Source: Lophium mytilinum (lineage: Eukaryota > Ascomycota > Dothideomycetes > Mytilinidiales > Mytilinidiaceae). Taken from it: a stretch of 64,000 nucleotides of DNA. The position numbers and the translations under genes were made by a program. The notes below the pieces were generated by a model. The model did not search any database, was not told the DNA's origin, and saw only the letters and a program-made list of their open reading frames with translations. This document shows positions 24,263 through 34,349 of this stretch, piece after piece; within the stretch, counting starts at the first letter, position 1, and the number at the start of each line of letters is the position of its first letter. The DNA lies in NCBI GenBank assembly GCA_010093605.1, contig MU004182.1, positions 68,368 through 132,367 of the forward strand. The letters are read 5' to 3'.

Positions 24263-25141
24263 ATGCGACTCTACGCCATCGGAGACCTCCACCTAGGCCA
24301 CAAAGAAAATCGCGACGCGCGTGCAGCTCTGCGACCGCACCCCGAAGATGGCCTAATCCTGTGCGGAGACGTTGGAGAGACCTCCGAGCATCTATCCGTC
24401 GCGTTCGAGTCTGCCACAGCCTACTTTCGGACTGTTTTTTGGGTTCCTGGGAATCATGAACTTTACACAATGCCCGCGTCAGGGCAGCCCCGAGGTATCG
24501 CAAAATATCAAGAATGCGTCCAATTAGCACGAAGCTACGGAATCAAAACACCCGAAGATGAGTATATGACGTGGGACGGTGATGGTGGGCCTCATATCAT
24601 CGCCCCGATCTTCACGCTTTACGACTATAGCTTCCGACCTTCTTATGTCTCGAAAGAGAATGCGTTGGCCTGGGCCGAAGAAGAGGATATCGTTGCTACC
24701 GATGAAGCTCTTCTTCACCCTGATCCCCATCCTTCAAGAGAAGCTTGGTGCGATCAGCTTGTAACTCGGACTGAGCAACGGCTTCAGGAAGCTGCCACAA
24801 AAGGCTTGCCACTGATCATTATCAACCACTGGCCTCTACGAGAAGATCTAGTTTACATTCCTCGAGTCCCACGGTTTTCCCTGTGGTGTGGAACCAAGAG
24901 GACGGAAGATTGGCACACGCGCTTCAACGCCAAGGTCGTTGTCAATGGCCACCTGCACGTTCCTCGAACAGACTGGAAAGATGGCGTTCGATTTGAAGAG
25001 TGCTCTCTAGGCTACCCGCGTCAATGGGCAGATGCGAAAGAGACGGGTCTGAATATTAATGATCTACTGCGGGAGATCCTGCCTGGTCCACCACCACCAG
25101 AGTCTGGTTCGGCGACCACGAAATGGCGCCGCTTCGGATAG
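24263..25141 (+). CDS. Calcineurin-like metallophosphoesterase
   Basis: Single-exon gene of 292 residues, starting MRLYAIGDLHLGH. The metal-binding motifs of the family appear in order: DLH at residues 8-10, GDVGE near 36-40, GNHE near 64-67, an isolated His in INHWPL near 188-193, and GHLH near 232-235. These coordinate two metal ions for hydrolysis of phosphomonoesters or diesters. No signal peptide or membrane segment is seen, so a cytosolic location is likely. Substrate unknown. Similar short proteins occur in many fungi and bacteria. The start is the first ATG of the frame. Confidence 0.88.
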   Translation: MRLYAIGDLHLGHKENRDARAALRPHPEDGLILCGDVGETSEHLSVAFESATAYFRTVFWVPGNHELYTMPASGQPRGIAKYQECVQLARSYGIKTPEDEYMTWDGDGGPHIIAPIFTLYDYSFRPSYVSKENALAWAEEEDIVATDEALLHPDPHPSREAWCDQLVTRTEQRLQEAATKGLPLIIINHWPLREDLVYIPRVPRFSLWCGTKRTEDWHTRFNAKVVVNGHLHVPRTDWKDGVRFEECSLGYPRQWADAKETGLNINDLLREILPGPPPPESGSATTKWRRFG

Positions 25142-25779
25142 CCTGTGCATGATTTCTCTTTGCCTCTCATGGTAGAAGACAATCCGTATCTCCGCAGATA
25201 GCGTTGAGAATAGCATCAAGAAAGCTTCCTAGCTTTTTTTTAGTATTTTAGCGTTCTCTGTCTTCAGCCTCCCGTATTTTTTTTAAAAGCATTGGCTTTA
25301 GGAGTCGAGACTCTATACCTATACACCCGCAATTTCAGAACCTCAAGGAGATGTCGTGGTGTTTTGGCATGATTCATCACAGCAATATCCAGTATAGGTT
25401 GCAGGGGTGCTTCTCTAGCGTCACTGCCTTCCCTCTAGCACCAACGGAAGCAGGTCAGCCGACGGGTTTGCCGCGAGAAGCGAAAAGCGGGACACACTGC
25501 AGATCCACCACTCTCACGCACCCTCTTACTCAGTAAACCTGATAAGATAAGAACTGTCCTACCTGCCACTGTAGAACCCTCACCATGGGCGGTGTATGGG
25601 CACTACGACGCATCTGAGTCGACAAGCTATCTTCACCTGATGACACGCAGTTGCCTGACAAGCTATCTTCTTGGCGAGCCGTCTTCCCCAGACCTCACAA
25701 GTTTTCGCGACCACACCTTCAAGAACCTCGACATTTCCTTCGACAGCCGCATTGCTGTAAAATTTGAACTGCGCTAGAG
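25142..25779. other. Intergenic, promoter region of the TAP-like peptidase gene
   Basis: Contains T-rich tracts around 25235 and 25275 and a pyrimidine-rich stretch before the next gene. I see no gene. Confidence 0.5.
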
Positions 25780-28113
25780 ATGCGGCCAGAAACGAAGAGC
25801 GAGCATGTCACTGAGAGACAACACCGTTCGCCGGTCATCAGAGGCAGTTTTTGGAAATGGCGTGTGACGGCTGCCACCATCTTCTTCTCTATATTCTTCA
25901 TGTACCAGCTGCAAGATGTCAAATTCAACAGGTTTGGTGGCGATCGTATTTCCATTACTTCTCCGACTTCTTTCGAACCTAAGGTATTCTTCTGGAAAGA
26001 TGTAAGCAAAAGGTATATGTTGTGCGAGTATTGCTAAACTCACCTCGACACAGATCGAACCCTCCTCGCAAATCGTATACCATAACTGCTATGATGGCCT
26101 CCAGTGCGCTCGCTTGGAAGTACCGATGGATTGGAATAGAACAGATGGTGCAGGTAACAAGGTTGCCATAGCCATCGTTCGAGTGCCTGCCAAAGTCCCC
26201 GTGACAGATCCTCGATATGGAGGACCCATCCTGATCAACCCGGGTGAGTTGCTTATTTTCCTTCAGACTATCGTGGCTAAATCTGATTGCATTAGGTGGC
26301 CCGGGTGGTTCGGGGGTGGCACGGGTCCTTCGCGTTGGGAGACAGCTTCAAAAGGTCGTGGATTCCGGAGTGACACCGGAAGAAGCCTCGTATAATAGCT
26401 CTGATAAATACTTCGACATACTTGGCTTTGACCCTCGGGGCATCAATAACACAACACCCACCATCTCATGCTTCCCCAACTCGTTCTCCAGGCAAAGTTG
26501 GATCACGCAAGCAGACGCCGAGGGAATGCTCGGAAGCTCCGACGCTTCCTTTAATTGGAACTGGAGACGTGCAAGAGCCCTTGCAGAAGGTTGCTCCAAA
26601 CAGCTTGCGAAACCATTGTATGGAAATGAGCCCCTTGGTGAGCATGTGAATACGGTATGTATTTCTTCAATCTTTCCAGTGCCTTGATCGCTTACTTTAC
26701 GTAGGCTCCGGTGGCCCGGGACATGGTTGAAATCATAGAGCGGCACGCCGAGTGGAAGGAGATAGAAGGGAAAAGGGCACAGCAGGTACTCGATCAAAGT
26801 ACAGGCTTCGACCCAGATCACTCAATTATCGCGCGGACCACATGGAACCAAGGCATCGAAAAGCTTCAATACTGGGGCTTCTCCTATGGGACCCTTCTCG
26901 GGGCAACTTTTGCCGCTATGTACCCTGACAAGGTCCACCGTGTAGTTTTAGACGGCGTTGTCGATGCAGACTCCTACTACTACGGTTACTGGGACAGCAA
27001 TCTTTGGGACTCCGACGAAATCTACACGAAGTTCTTCGAGTACTGCTTCGAAGCTGGCCCGGATCTATGCCCATTCCATGACCCTCGAGGCTCCGCGGCC
27101 ATGCGAGTCATCTATGAGACAATGCTAACAAATATTTGGAACAATCCTTTAGCAATTCCCGGAAACGAAGAACGAGGGCCGGAGATCATTACCTGGACAG
27201 ACATCAAGATCATCACAAAAACGGCACTTTATCAACCTCTGGAATACTTCTACATCTTAGCAGAATTACTGGCCGATTTGACCAAAGGGGACGGTTCCAA
27301 ATTTGCCATATTCAAGCAGGGCGAGCGGACATGCAGTGGGTGTCCTTTGCAAGAATGTCAGGAGGCCGGACCGTACTCTCGCGAGTGTATGATCACCGGT
27401 TGGGATGGCGTTGATGCATCCTCAGCAGTTCTTTGCACTGATGGCGTCTATCTCGGGGATATCGACGAAGAAGGCTTCAAAGAGTACTGGCAGATGTTGA
27501 AAAATCAAAGTCATGCAATGGGTGATTACTGGGCTCGTACGCGACTAAGCTGCGTGGGATGGAATAATACGGCCAAGTGGAGATATCCTGGTAAGCGTGG
27601 ACTACTACCTTTCGCTGGTATGAGCATCACTAAACACTTTCGGATAGGTCCTTTCGCAGGGAATACTTCTCATCCGATTCTATGGATCAGTAATACCCTA
27701 GACACCGTGACACCTATCAGGAAGTATGATCAGTGTTCGATATTGCACTCTGAATTCTGTTAATGGTATGCAGCGGACGTAAAATGAGAGACATGTTCCC
27801 CGGTTCGGTCCTTCTGGAGCAAAATTGCCAAGGGGTAAGTCCCCTCCTCGGATTGTTTTACGTTGTCGTGGGAACAATTTGTCGCTAATCGTCATACTTT
27901 ATATAGCACTGCTCATTCACAGCGCCATCCATATGCACCGCTAAGGCAGTCCGGGCGTACTTCCAGACCGGAGTCCTCCCACCACCCAATACTCTTTGTG
28001 AAGCAGATGTGAAGCCATTCTTCAAAGATGCATCGGCCTCCCGGACCCTGGAAAAGTCAGACATCGAACTATTAGACGCCCTAATAGTTGCTTCGAAGAA
28101 CTCTATGGATTGA
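25780..28113 (+). CDS. Membrane-anchored alpha/beta hydrolase, TAP-like peptidase (S33 type)
   Basis: A 666-residue protein from seven exons: 25780-26001, 26054-26243, 26296-26654, 26705-27590, 27648-27723, 27774-27834 and 27907-28113. All junctions are GT-AG and keep one frame. The N-terminus has a basic stretch then one hydrophobic segment (residues about 28-44, [15 protein letters not shown]), suggesting a type II membrane anchor instead of a cleaved signal. The oxyanion motif GGPGGSG, the nucleophile elbow GFSYG, the acid Asp in [10 protein letters not shown] and the catalytic His in GHCSF make a complete triad. The C-terminal exons form the TAP-like domain ([13 protein letters not shown], then [10 protein letters not shown]). 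Family members release tripeptides or hydrolyse hydrophobic esters. The intron at 27591-27647 has no stop and is a multiple of three, so retention would be tolerated. Confidence 0.85.
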
Positions 28114-28475
28114 AATGGAAGCACTCGGAGTCGCAAAAGCCAGGACCCGGTAATTTCAGGCGAGTCTTCGATATCTAGCCATTGTTTCACTGTGAATGTC
28201 GTTCAAGTCGCTTTCTTTTAGTATTACATACATACACACTCTGAAATCTTCGTCGCGCATTTGACATTAGCATAACTTCGATTGTAGGATCTCCAAGCAA
28301 ACGCATTAGCACTGATAGCTTCATGATTGGCTACCTATGAGTCACAGTCTGAGAATGCGCCAAAGGTGCCGAAAGTTCTTAATTCCTAAACAATAGCCAT
28401 ATACACCTACATTAGGACCATATCTTGGTCCGCACAGATCTATACTAATGACCTTTAGCTACAAGTCTAGATCGC
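28114..28475. other. Intergenic between convergent genes
   Basis: Short spacer between the peptidase gene and the first tandem paralogue, whose 3' ends face each other. I see nothing else in it. Confidence 0.5.
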
Positions 28476-29978
28476 TCACCGCAGAGTAGAGCGGTGTTGA
28501 GATGCGTCGTCATCGCCAGAAGAGTCAGATGAACGTTCGTCCTCGAAATGGAACTTGTACCTCTTCAATACCCTCTTCGGCTGCTGCCTTTGTTCCTGGT
28601 GGCCTATCCTCCAGACGCACTTGCACTGGCTACCCGGCCCATGATCGCAGGTATCTAGAGGATGGGTGATGAGCCAAATATCCCGATTGTCGCAAGGATA
28701 AGCGCAGTCGCACTTGGGTGGAAGATCTTCAAACGGGATTAATTCGATAGCGGTCATCTCGTTCCTTAGGTCGATTTCGGTTCCGCTGTTCTGGCTATCG
28801 AATATTCCACGCCACTTAGCCTGGATGCTGTTCTTGACATATCCTTCCAGGTACACTTTCGGAATATGACCCACGTACTGCGTCGCGAATATCATAATCC
28901 AGTCGACTACCGTGTTATGGCAGCCCATGGGCAACTCCCCCTCCGGGCCGCGGTAGTTCTTCTCACACCGGTCGATGCACCACGGATCCGTAAATTGACC
29001 ATACATGGGTGATGGAAACTTGATCCCCAGGCGCTGGAGTGTCGGGACGTTGCAGAAGAACTCTTGTGCTGGTGGCGGTGACGTGATTCTGCCCTCGTCG
29101 AGCCAGGGTTGGACGCGGACGCCGAAGAAGTAGATGTACTCCATCAACGAAAGGGACAACCCGATGTGGGTAAGAACATTAGGTATTGGCACCTCAGGTG
29201 CTTTGAGAAGCGGCAGGATGTCCGCGTGTCTCTGATCCGCGAACGAAACCCGACCGAGGAACGCCGCGTCCTTGCACTCCTCATACACCTGCTTGCTGAC
29301 ACGAAGCAGTGCGAAGTTCGGCGCATCAACGATATCCCCACGCCGCACCGTACCTTCCCATTCCTCAGGCGGCGTATACCCGTGTCCGAGACTCGCGACA
29401 CAGGTCTCGTCGCTCTCTTCAGTCGCGCGGGAATAGGTTTCTGGGAAGAGATCCATCCCAATCGCCTGCCCGAAAACCGCCAACCTCAACTCCTTAGGGA
29501 GTTCCATGACGCGAAACTGCTTCCCGTTACTCGCCCACCACTGGGCCTGCTTCCGGAACCCGACGTCTCCGACATACTGCTCTGCGTCTCGGTGGAGCGT
29601 TTGGACCCATTCCTGGAAGTTAATCCATACCCTCCGGATCTTGACTTCGAGACGGTTGCCGGCGACGAAGCAGTCGGGCAATTTGTTGAATCTCCGCTTG
29701 TACAAGCTGCCGTTTTCCCAGCGGATTGCGAGCGTGCGGGAGAGGAGCCCGGGTTGGGTGCTTTCGACTATGGTGTAGTACCCAGCATTCTCGCCGTCGT
29801 CTTTTCGTAGTGCGGGAAGCCGGCGGGACTCGTCTGGGGTGGTCTTCCGGATCTCAATGTGAGCTAGGAAAGCGGCTATCGAGTCTTGACGGAGCTTTTT
29901 GAGGACGGACTTTGCGGCGAGGAGAATGGTGTCGGTCTCCTTTGTACGTCGGGGTATTGGCAGTGTAGAGCTGCTCAT
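28476..29978 (-). CDS. Tandem family protein 1 (intronless paralogue)
   Basis: A 500-residue protein starting MSSSTLPIPRRTKE. It belongs to a family with two more members at 30696-32145 and 34350-35794. Shared motifs in order: a helical N-terminus (LAAKSVLKKLRQDS), DGENAGYYTI, the core QWWASNGKQFRVMELPKELR (about residue 150, LPKELR recalling fungal F-box-like starts), NFALLRVSKQVYEE, HIPKVYLEGYVKNS and the C-terminal PPKCDCAYPC. Unlike its relatives it has none of their introns: the two positions where they are interrupted are here read straight through. It also carries an extra Cys-rich insert and a longer acidic C-terminus (SDSSGDDD). No enzymatic motif is evident. A protein-interaction role is possible but is only inference. 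Confidence 0.8.
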   Translation of the reverse strand: MSSSTLPIPRRTKETDTILLAAKSVLKKLRQDSIAAFLAHIEIRKTTPDESRRLPALRKDDGENAGYYTIVESTQPGLLSRTLAIRWENGSLYKRRFNKLPDCFVAGNRLEVKIRRVWINFQEWVQTLHRDAEQYVGDVGFRKQAQWWASNGKQFRVMELPKELRLAVFGQAIGMDLFPETYSRATEESDETCVASLGHGYTPPEEWEGTVRRGDIVDAPNFALLRVSKQVYEECKDAAFLGRVSFADQRHADILPLLKAPEVPIPNVLTHIGLSLSLMEYIYFFGVRVQPWLDEGRITSPPPAQEFFCNVPTLQRLGIKFPSPMYGQFTDPWCIDRCEKNYRGPEGELPMGCHNTVVDWIMIFATQYVGHIPKVYLEGYVKNSIQAKWRGIFDSQNSGTEIDLRNEMTAIELIPFEDLPPKCDCAYPCDNRDIWLITHPLDTCDHGPGSQCKCVWRIGHQEQRQQPKRVLKRYKFHFEDERSSDSSGDDDASQHRSTLR

Positions 29979-30695
29979 GGTGTCAGGCTGTGACTCCAAA
30001 GGGGGCTGGCTGTCGAAAGAGTGGTGGTGGGTTGAGGTGGTGGGTGTGTGTGGGTGTGTGGGTGTGGAAGATGGCTTTGGGAACGGAAGGAGAGAAAATT
30101 ACACAATGTCCTTATTTATATGCAGCGTTAAACTCTGCGCGAACGTCGCGCCAGGCTGTTCGCGAGTGAATTGAAGTTCACCAACATAGTCTGCCAACGC
30201 TACAATGACTCGTCATAGAAACCTGTGCGCTCTTTCACCACTGCTTGAGGGGGTCTTGAAGTGGTTTTTTTTGGCAATCCGAACAAGAGAGAATTACGGC
30301 ATTTTGGTCTCCTAGTAAACTCGCGAGGGTACTCCAGACAGTCTCAATCCAGTGCACATAGGTTGAAGGTGTATTCGCTGCCCCATTTCTACGGTACGAG
30401 GGAGCCCCATATGTGATATTGGGGAAGTGTACGAATATCTAGAGCATTTCTTTTAAAGTTGTGACTACCAAAAAGGCTCTCGTTAGAGGTATACATGTAC
30501 TCATTGAGTATCCAGAAGCCTCAAGAATCCACACCTCACCAACCCCAAAGCTCTAGCCCGAGACTTACCCACACGTCCAGATCATCAATGCTTTCGCAAA
30601 CTTAGATCCGCTCTTGGAACGTGGAGTCGTTCCTAGCCCGGATACCGTCTCCGCATAGCACACCAATCGCAAGTGCTATGCCTTGTCACTCAAGT
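29979..30695. other. Intergenic, promoter region of tandem family gene 1
   Basis: Holds a GT/GGT-rich simple sequence at about 30021-30066, which lies in the likely 5' leader of the gene at 28476-29978, and a TATA-like box at 30111-30123. Beyond that I see no gene. Confidence 0.5.
30111..30123 (-). promoter_or_regulatory. TATA-like element of tandem family gene 1
   Basis: Read on the minus strand the sequence is GCATATAAATAAG, about 133 bp upstream of the proposed ATG at 29978. The two paralogues have TATA-like boxes at closely similar distances. Confidence 0.4.
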
Positions 30696-32145
30696 CTAAT
30701 CCTCGTAATCAAAGACGTGACGACCACAGCCGTTTCGGCGGCAGTTGGTGGTACAAACGCAAAACGGTGGTCTAAATTCCGACGTCAGTACCAAATCTAC
30801 AAAAACGGATAGTGGCCAACTCACCTGTCGCTCATTAACGCAGCGCGGATTGCCAAAAGCTCGTTGCTGAGGTCAACGTGGTTCCCGGTCTGTTGAGCCT
30901 TGAAGATCCCTTCCCACTTGTTCTTGACACTCGTCTTGATGTAGCCCTCTATGTACACCCTGGGAATATGCTCGACAAACTCCTTAGCGTGGGCGAGGAT
31001 CCAGTCGGACATCACTTTCTGGCAGGCGTGAGGTCCCGAGTCGTCCCAATTCTGCCATGGTTCTATTCGCAGAGCTTCGTAGGGCCGGAGAAAGTTGAAG
31101 CCAAGACTCTTTAGGTTAGGGAGGTTGTTCTTCGAGAGGAGGGCACCAGCTGGTGCCGCGACCCTGGCATTGTGTTGCGTCTCGAGGCTAACCATCGAGA
31201 AGAAGTGCAAGTATTCAGACGCCTTGAATGATAGACAAACATGACTGAGTGTGTTGTACGACACTGTGTTCTGAATCCGCGGTAAGCAGCGATCAGCCAG
31301 GGAGAGTGACTTGAAGTTGAGGCGGCTGGATTCCCATGCGATCTGATGGGATTCTGCGAAGATTTGCTTGCACGACCGCATCAGTGCATAGTTAGGGCCC
31401 TCAACCACGTCTTTCTTGGAGTCTTTGATGTAGCCCTCCCAATCGGAAACGACGCATCCCGGACGAACTTGATCCCATGGCCTGAATTCGTTCCCTAGAG
31501 TAAGAGCATCGGGGTAGTCCTTGTCCGTCTCGAGACGATGAATGGTGGGATATATATCCGTACCATTCGCCTGCTCGTAGAAACACAAACGAAGCTCTTT
31601 TGGAAGCTCCATGAACCTGAAAGGTTTCTTGCCGTTGCTTGCCCACCATCGTAGTTGCTTTGTATAGCCGCGCTTCCCAGGAACTCCTCCTTCTGGAACG
31701 GCAACTCTGAGAGCCAGTCCACGAACCGCATCCATTCACCGCGGATCTTGATCTCGATCCGAGTAGCTGTGATATATCGATCCCTTTCAACATTGAACCG
31801 GGCCTTGAACACGGTGCCGCTATCCCAGCGTACTAGGTGGGTGCGAGTGAGAAAGCCCGGCTCGAGGCGCTCAGTGATGGTATACCAGCCGGCATTATCT
31901 CCATCCTCTATATCCAGTCAGGTATGAGGTAAGAAAGGTTAGAAAATAGACGAACCTTTGCGTTTCGTGGGAAGACGAGCCACTTCATCTTTGGCTACCT
32001 TTCGCACGTCGATCCCGGCTACGAAGGCTTGCAGAGATCGCCGACGCTCGCGCCCAAGAATGCCCTTCATCGCAAGGAAAAGATTGTCGGTTTCCTTTCC
32101 CTTCCCTTTCCTTTGATTCAGAGGTTTGGTGCTGCCCGAAGCCAT
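30696..32145 (-). pseudogene. Tandem family protein 2 (one frameshift)
   Basis: Three exons: 31956-32145, 30825-31907 and 30696-30771. The start MASGSTKPLNQ is chosen because it puts the TATA box at the same distance as in the relatives; an upstream in-frame ATG at 32190 is the alternative. Intron 1 follows LPTKRK and intron 2 follows AALMSD, at the same points as in the third paralogue. The last exon encodes PPFCVCTTNCRRNGC and ends FDYED. Within exon 2 the frame changes between QKEEFLG and RGYTKQLRWWASNG: the summed exon length is one short of a multiple of three, consistent with a single lost base near 31670. It is either a recent pseudogene or an assembly error. Motifs on either side are otherwise intact. 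Confidence 0.7.
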
Positions 32146-33447
32146 GGTCTTTGATGCGGCCACGACTGATTGATCAAGGAGACTTGGCATTTTTCTTGAC
32201 CCAACGTTGCGAGTGGGGGGAGGATGTGCAGAAGGGTTGGGGAAAGAAGGGCTGTAGAAACAGCGACGTCCTTTATAAGCCTGCTGCCGTTGATTGCAAT
32301 GAAGATCTGCCACTCCACAAATCATCTTTTACGCCGAGCACGTGCTCATTCCGGTATAGCTTCAATGGTGATGCTACGTTTCTATAGCATATAGTGCAAA
32401 ATATTTCGGCTGCTTGTAAGTAAGATCCATCAAGTACACACCCACGGGCATTTGACTCAGTGTAATCCGTGTGCTGATGGATCTTGCCTTTGGTTTTCTG
32501 ATTTATCCCTTTAGTGGCCGGGGGATCGAATCCTGGGAATGACATTTCTCGTCATTTTCTTTTTTGAATCCATTAATGTTATCCCATCCCTTCTCTTCCG
32601 AAATGTCTGTAAACATCCCGACAACAAGAGCGCAGCGCAACGCTGAATGAAATCATACAATCGCGGGAAATTGGTGTATTATCTGAGTTTATTCGCAGGT
32701 GAATGAAAAGGAAGGGTCGATCAAACGGAACACTTCGAATAAAGGGATTAATAAGTTGCCGGCTGGTCTTCTTCGAAGAGTGATTTCTTGCGTCATCGTT
32801 CTTGCTGTAATAGAAATGTATAAGAAAAATAGACACATTGCTTCGTCAGGTAGCTCCACAACCAAATAGAGGTTGCATGTAAGTGTGGATAGGCTCTGCG
32901 AAGCGAAGCAGACCGATATCCTTCTTCGAACGCTTCGACTTCTTCAACTATGCATTGAACGAAGCCTGCAACGCCGTAATACGTATACCAGACTGCTGGG
33001 GACTGATTGAGTTGGAGTGTGATCCGAGGGTTCAAGAAGATATATGAGCAAGACAAACCTGAGCTCTCTTGAAGAGACTTGGTTGCGAACTAGCAAATAA
33101 CAATCATAGAGCGAAATTGCAAACAGATAATGGCTCACCAGTATCTACGTCCACCATGTGCGACTTGGATAATAGTATGTGAGGCATTGCGCTAGAACGA
33201 AGATATGAAAGGTTCAGACTCATATTGAAGCCAAAAATAGGAGCAGCAAAGGCAAGGCTGTCCTTCAATCTCGATAATCGCTTGTGTACAGCCACGTCGC
33301 TTTTCGTCCAATCTTACAATTTCCCATCTCTTCCATGCATGTTCTCATATGATAGTTCTTTATATTCCCCTATCATGCCCTTCTGCACGCTAGTTCTGCC
33401 ATATTCCGCAGCACCACAAACCGTCCTCAACACCCTAACCCACCTCT
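32146..33447. other. Intergenic
   Basis: Contains the promoter of tandem family gene 2 with a TATA-like box at 32271-32280. The rest, up to the small membrane protein gene, shows no gene or obvious repeat. Confidence 0.5.
32271..32280 (-). promoter_or_regulatory. TATA-like element of tandem family gene 2
   Basis: On the minus strand GCTTATAAAG, about 126 bp upstream of the ATG at 32145. The spacing agrees with the boxes of the other two paralogues. Confidence 0.4.
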
Positions 33448-33844
33448 TCAAACCCCATCCCAGCCAAACGCGCCCTCAAACATCGCGGGTATATACAACG
33501 CGCACCAAACCGCCCACCCAAACCCCACAAGTATAATCAAACATCCCGCCCAGCGCGGCAACAACTCCTCCTCAGGTCTCGCGCGGAATCCCCGGCTGGC
33601 CAGCGGCAGGAGAGGCAGGCGGAGTCGCGATTCTACCTCCAGCAGAGACCCTTCGCTCGAGGAGGATTCGGGTTCATCGTCGAATAGCAGAGGTTCGTCG
33701 AAGCCGCTGTCTTGGTGTAGGGGTGGATCATGACGCGGCTCGTGATTTTGCTAAAACATATGTCCCGTTAGCAGGGTCCACTATTCTATTTTTGCTTTGG
33801 GAACCTTGGAAAGGGGGTGTGGGTCTTACGGAACCATCGTCCAT
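33448..33844 (-). CDS. Small single-pass membrane protein, two exons
   Basis: Not recognised. The long exon 33448-33750 (101 codons with stop) encodes an acidic Ser-rich stretch (FDDEPESSSSEGS), a basic/Leu region, then one strong hydrophobic segment (WAGCLIILVGFGWAVWCALY) close to the C-terminus, ending GWDGV. A 79-nt intron (33751-33829) with donor GTAAGA, branch CTAAC and acceptor TTTTAG joins it in phase to an upstream exon. The shortest model starts MDDGS at 33844; the open frame continues upstream to another possible acceptor at 33911, so the true N-terminus may be longer. The tail-anchor-like position of the membrane segment suggests insertion in an internal membrane. It sits between two members of the tandem family but shares no sequence with them. 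Confidence 0.5.
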
Positions 33845-34349
33845 TCCGCCATCTACTGCCTTTAGACCTCGCGGGAACTGGAATGTAGAGGCTTCAGAGG
33901 GCAGCTCTGGCTAGCGATCGCCTTTCGGACACTGGAACGGGTAGCTGAGGGCATTTCGTCAATTTGAGGTTGCACCCCGCTGCGCCTCAATATGCATGGG
34001 ACGGGATGGAAGCGCTGTGATTGGCTGCAAAATTAGTTTTTCATTCGACCAATCAGATTGCCGAGATTATGGAAGTTTGTAAGTTTTCAGTCTTGAGGGT
34101 CAATTCTCCGACACAATCAGTATCGAGCTTTCAGCGGGAGTACTTATGAGAGCAAATGAGCAAGGAATTCAAAATCTGCCCGGCTAATATCTCCAGACAA
34201 GCTACTCACTCTAGTTTTGTTCCTCCTCGCATCTACCTCCTAGGAGACCTCTACATTTGAAACCTTACTGCTCTCCTAACAGCTCTACAAAACGCTATCG
34301 CAGCTTGAGGCCCGATACAACCTAAGCTTCTCCGCCTTGCTTCGGCAGC
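33845..34349. other. Intergenic
   Basis: Lies between the small membrane protein and the last exon of the third tandem paralogue. It may hold upstream exons of the former. I see no other feature. Confidence 0.45.

Noticed and set aside
32515-32545. GGATCGAATCC-like string resembling a tRNA T-arm
   Set aside because: No acceptor stem, D-arm or anticodon arm at the right distances.
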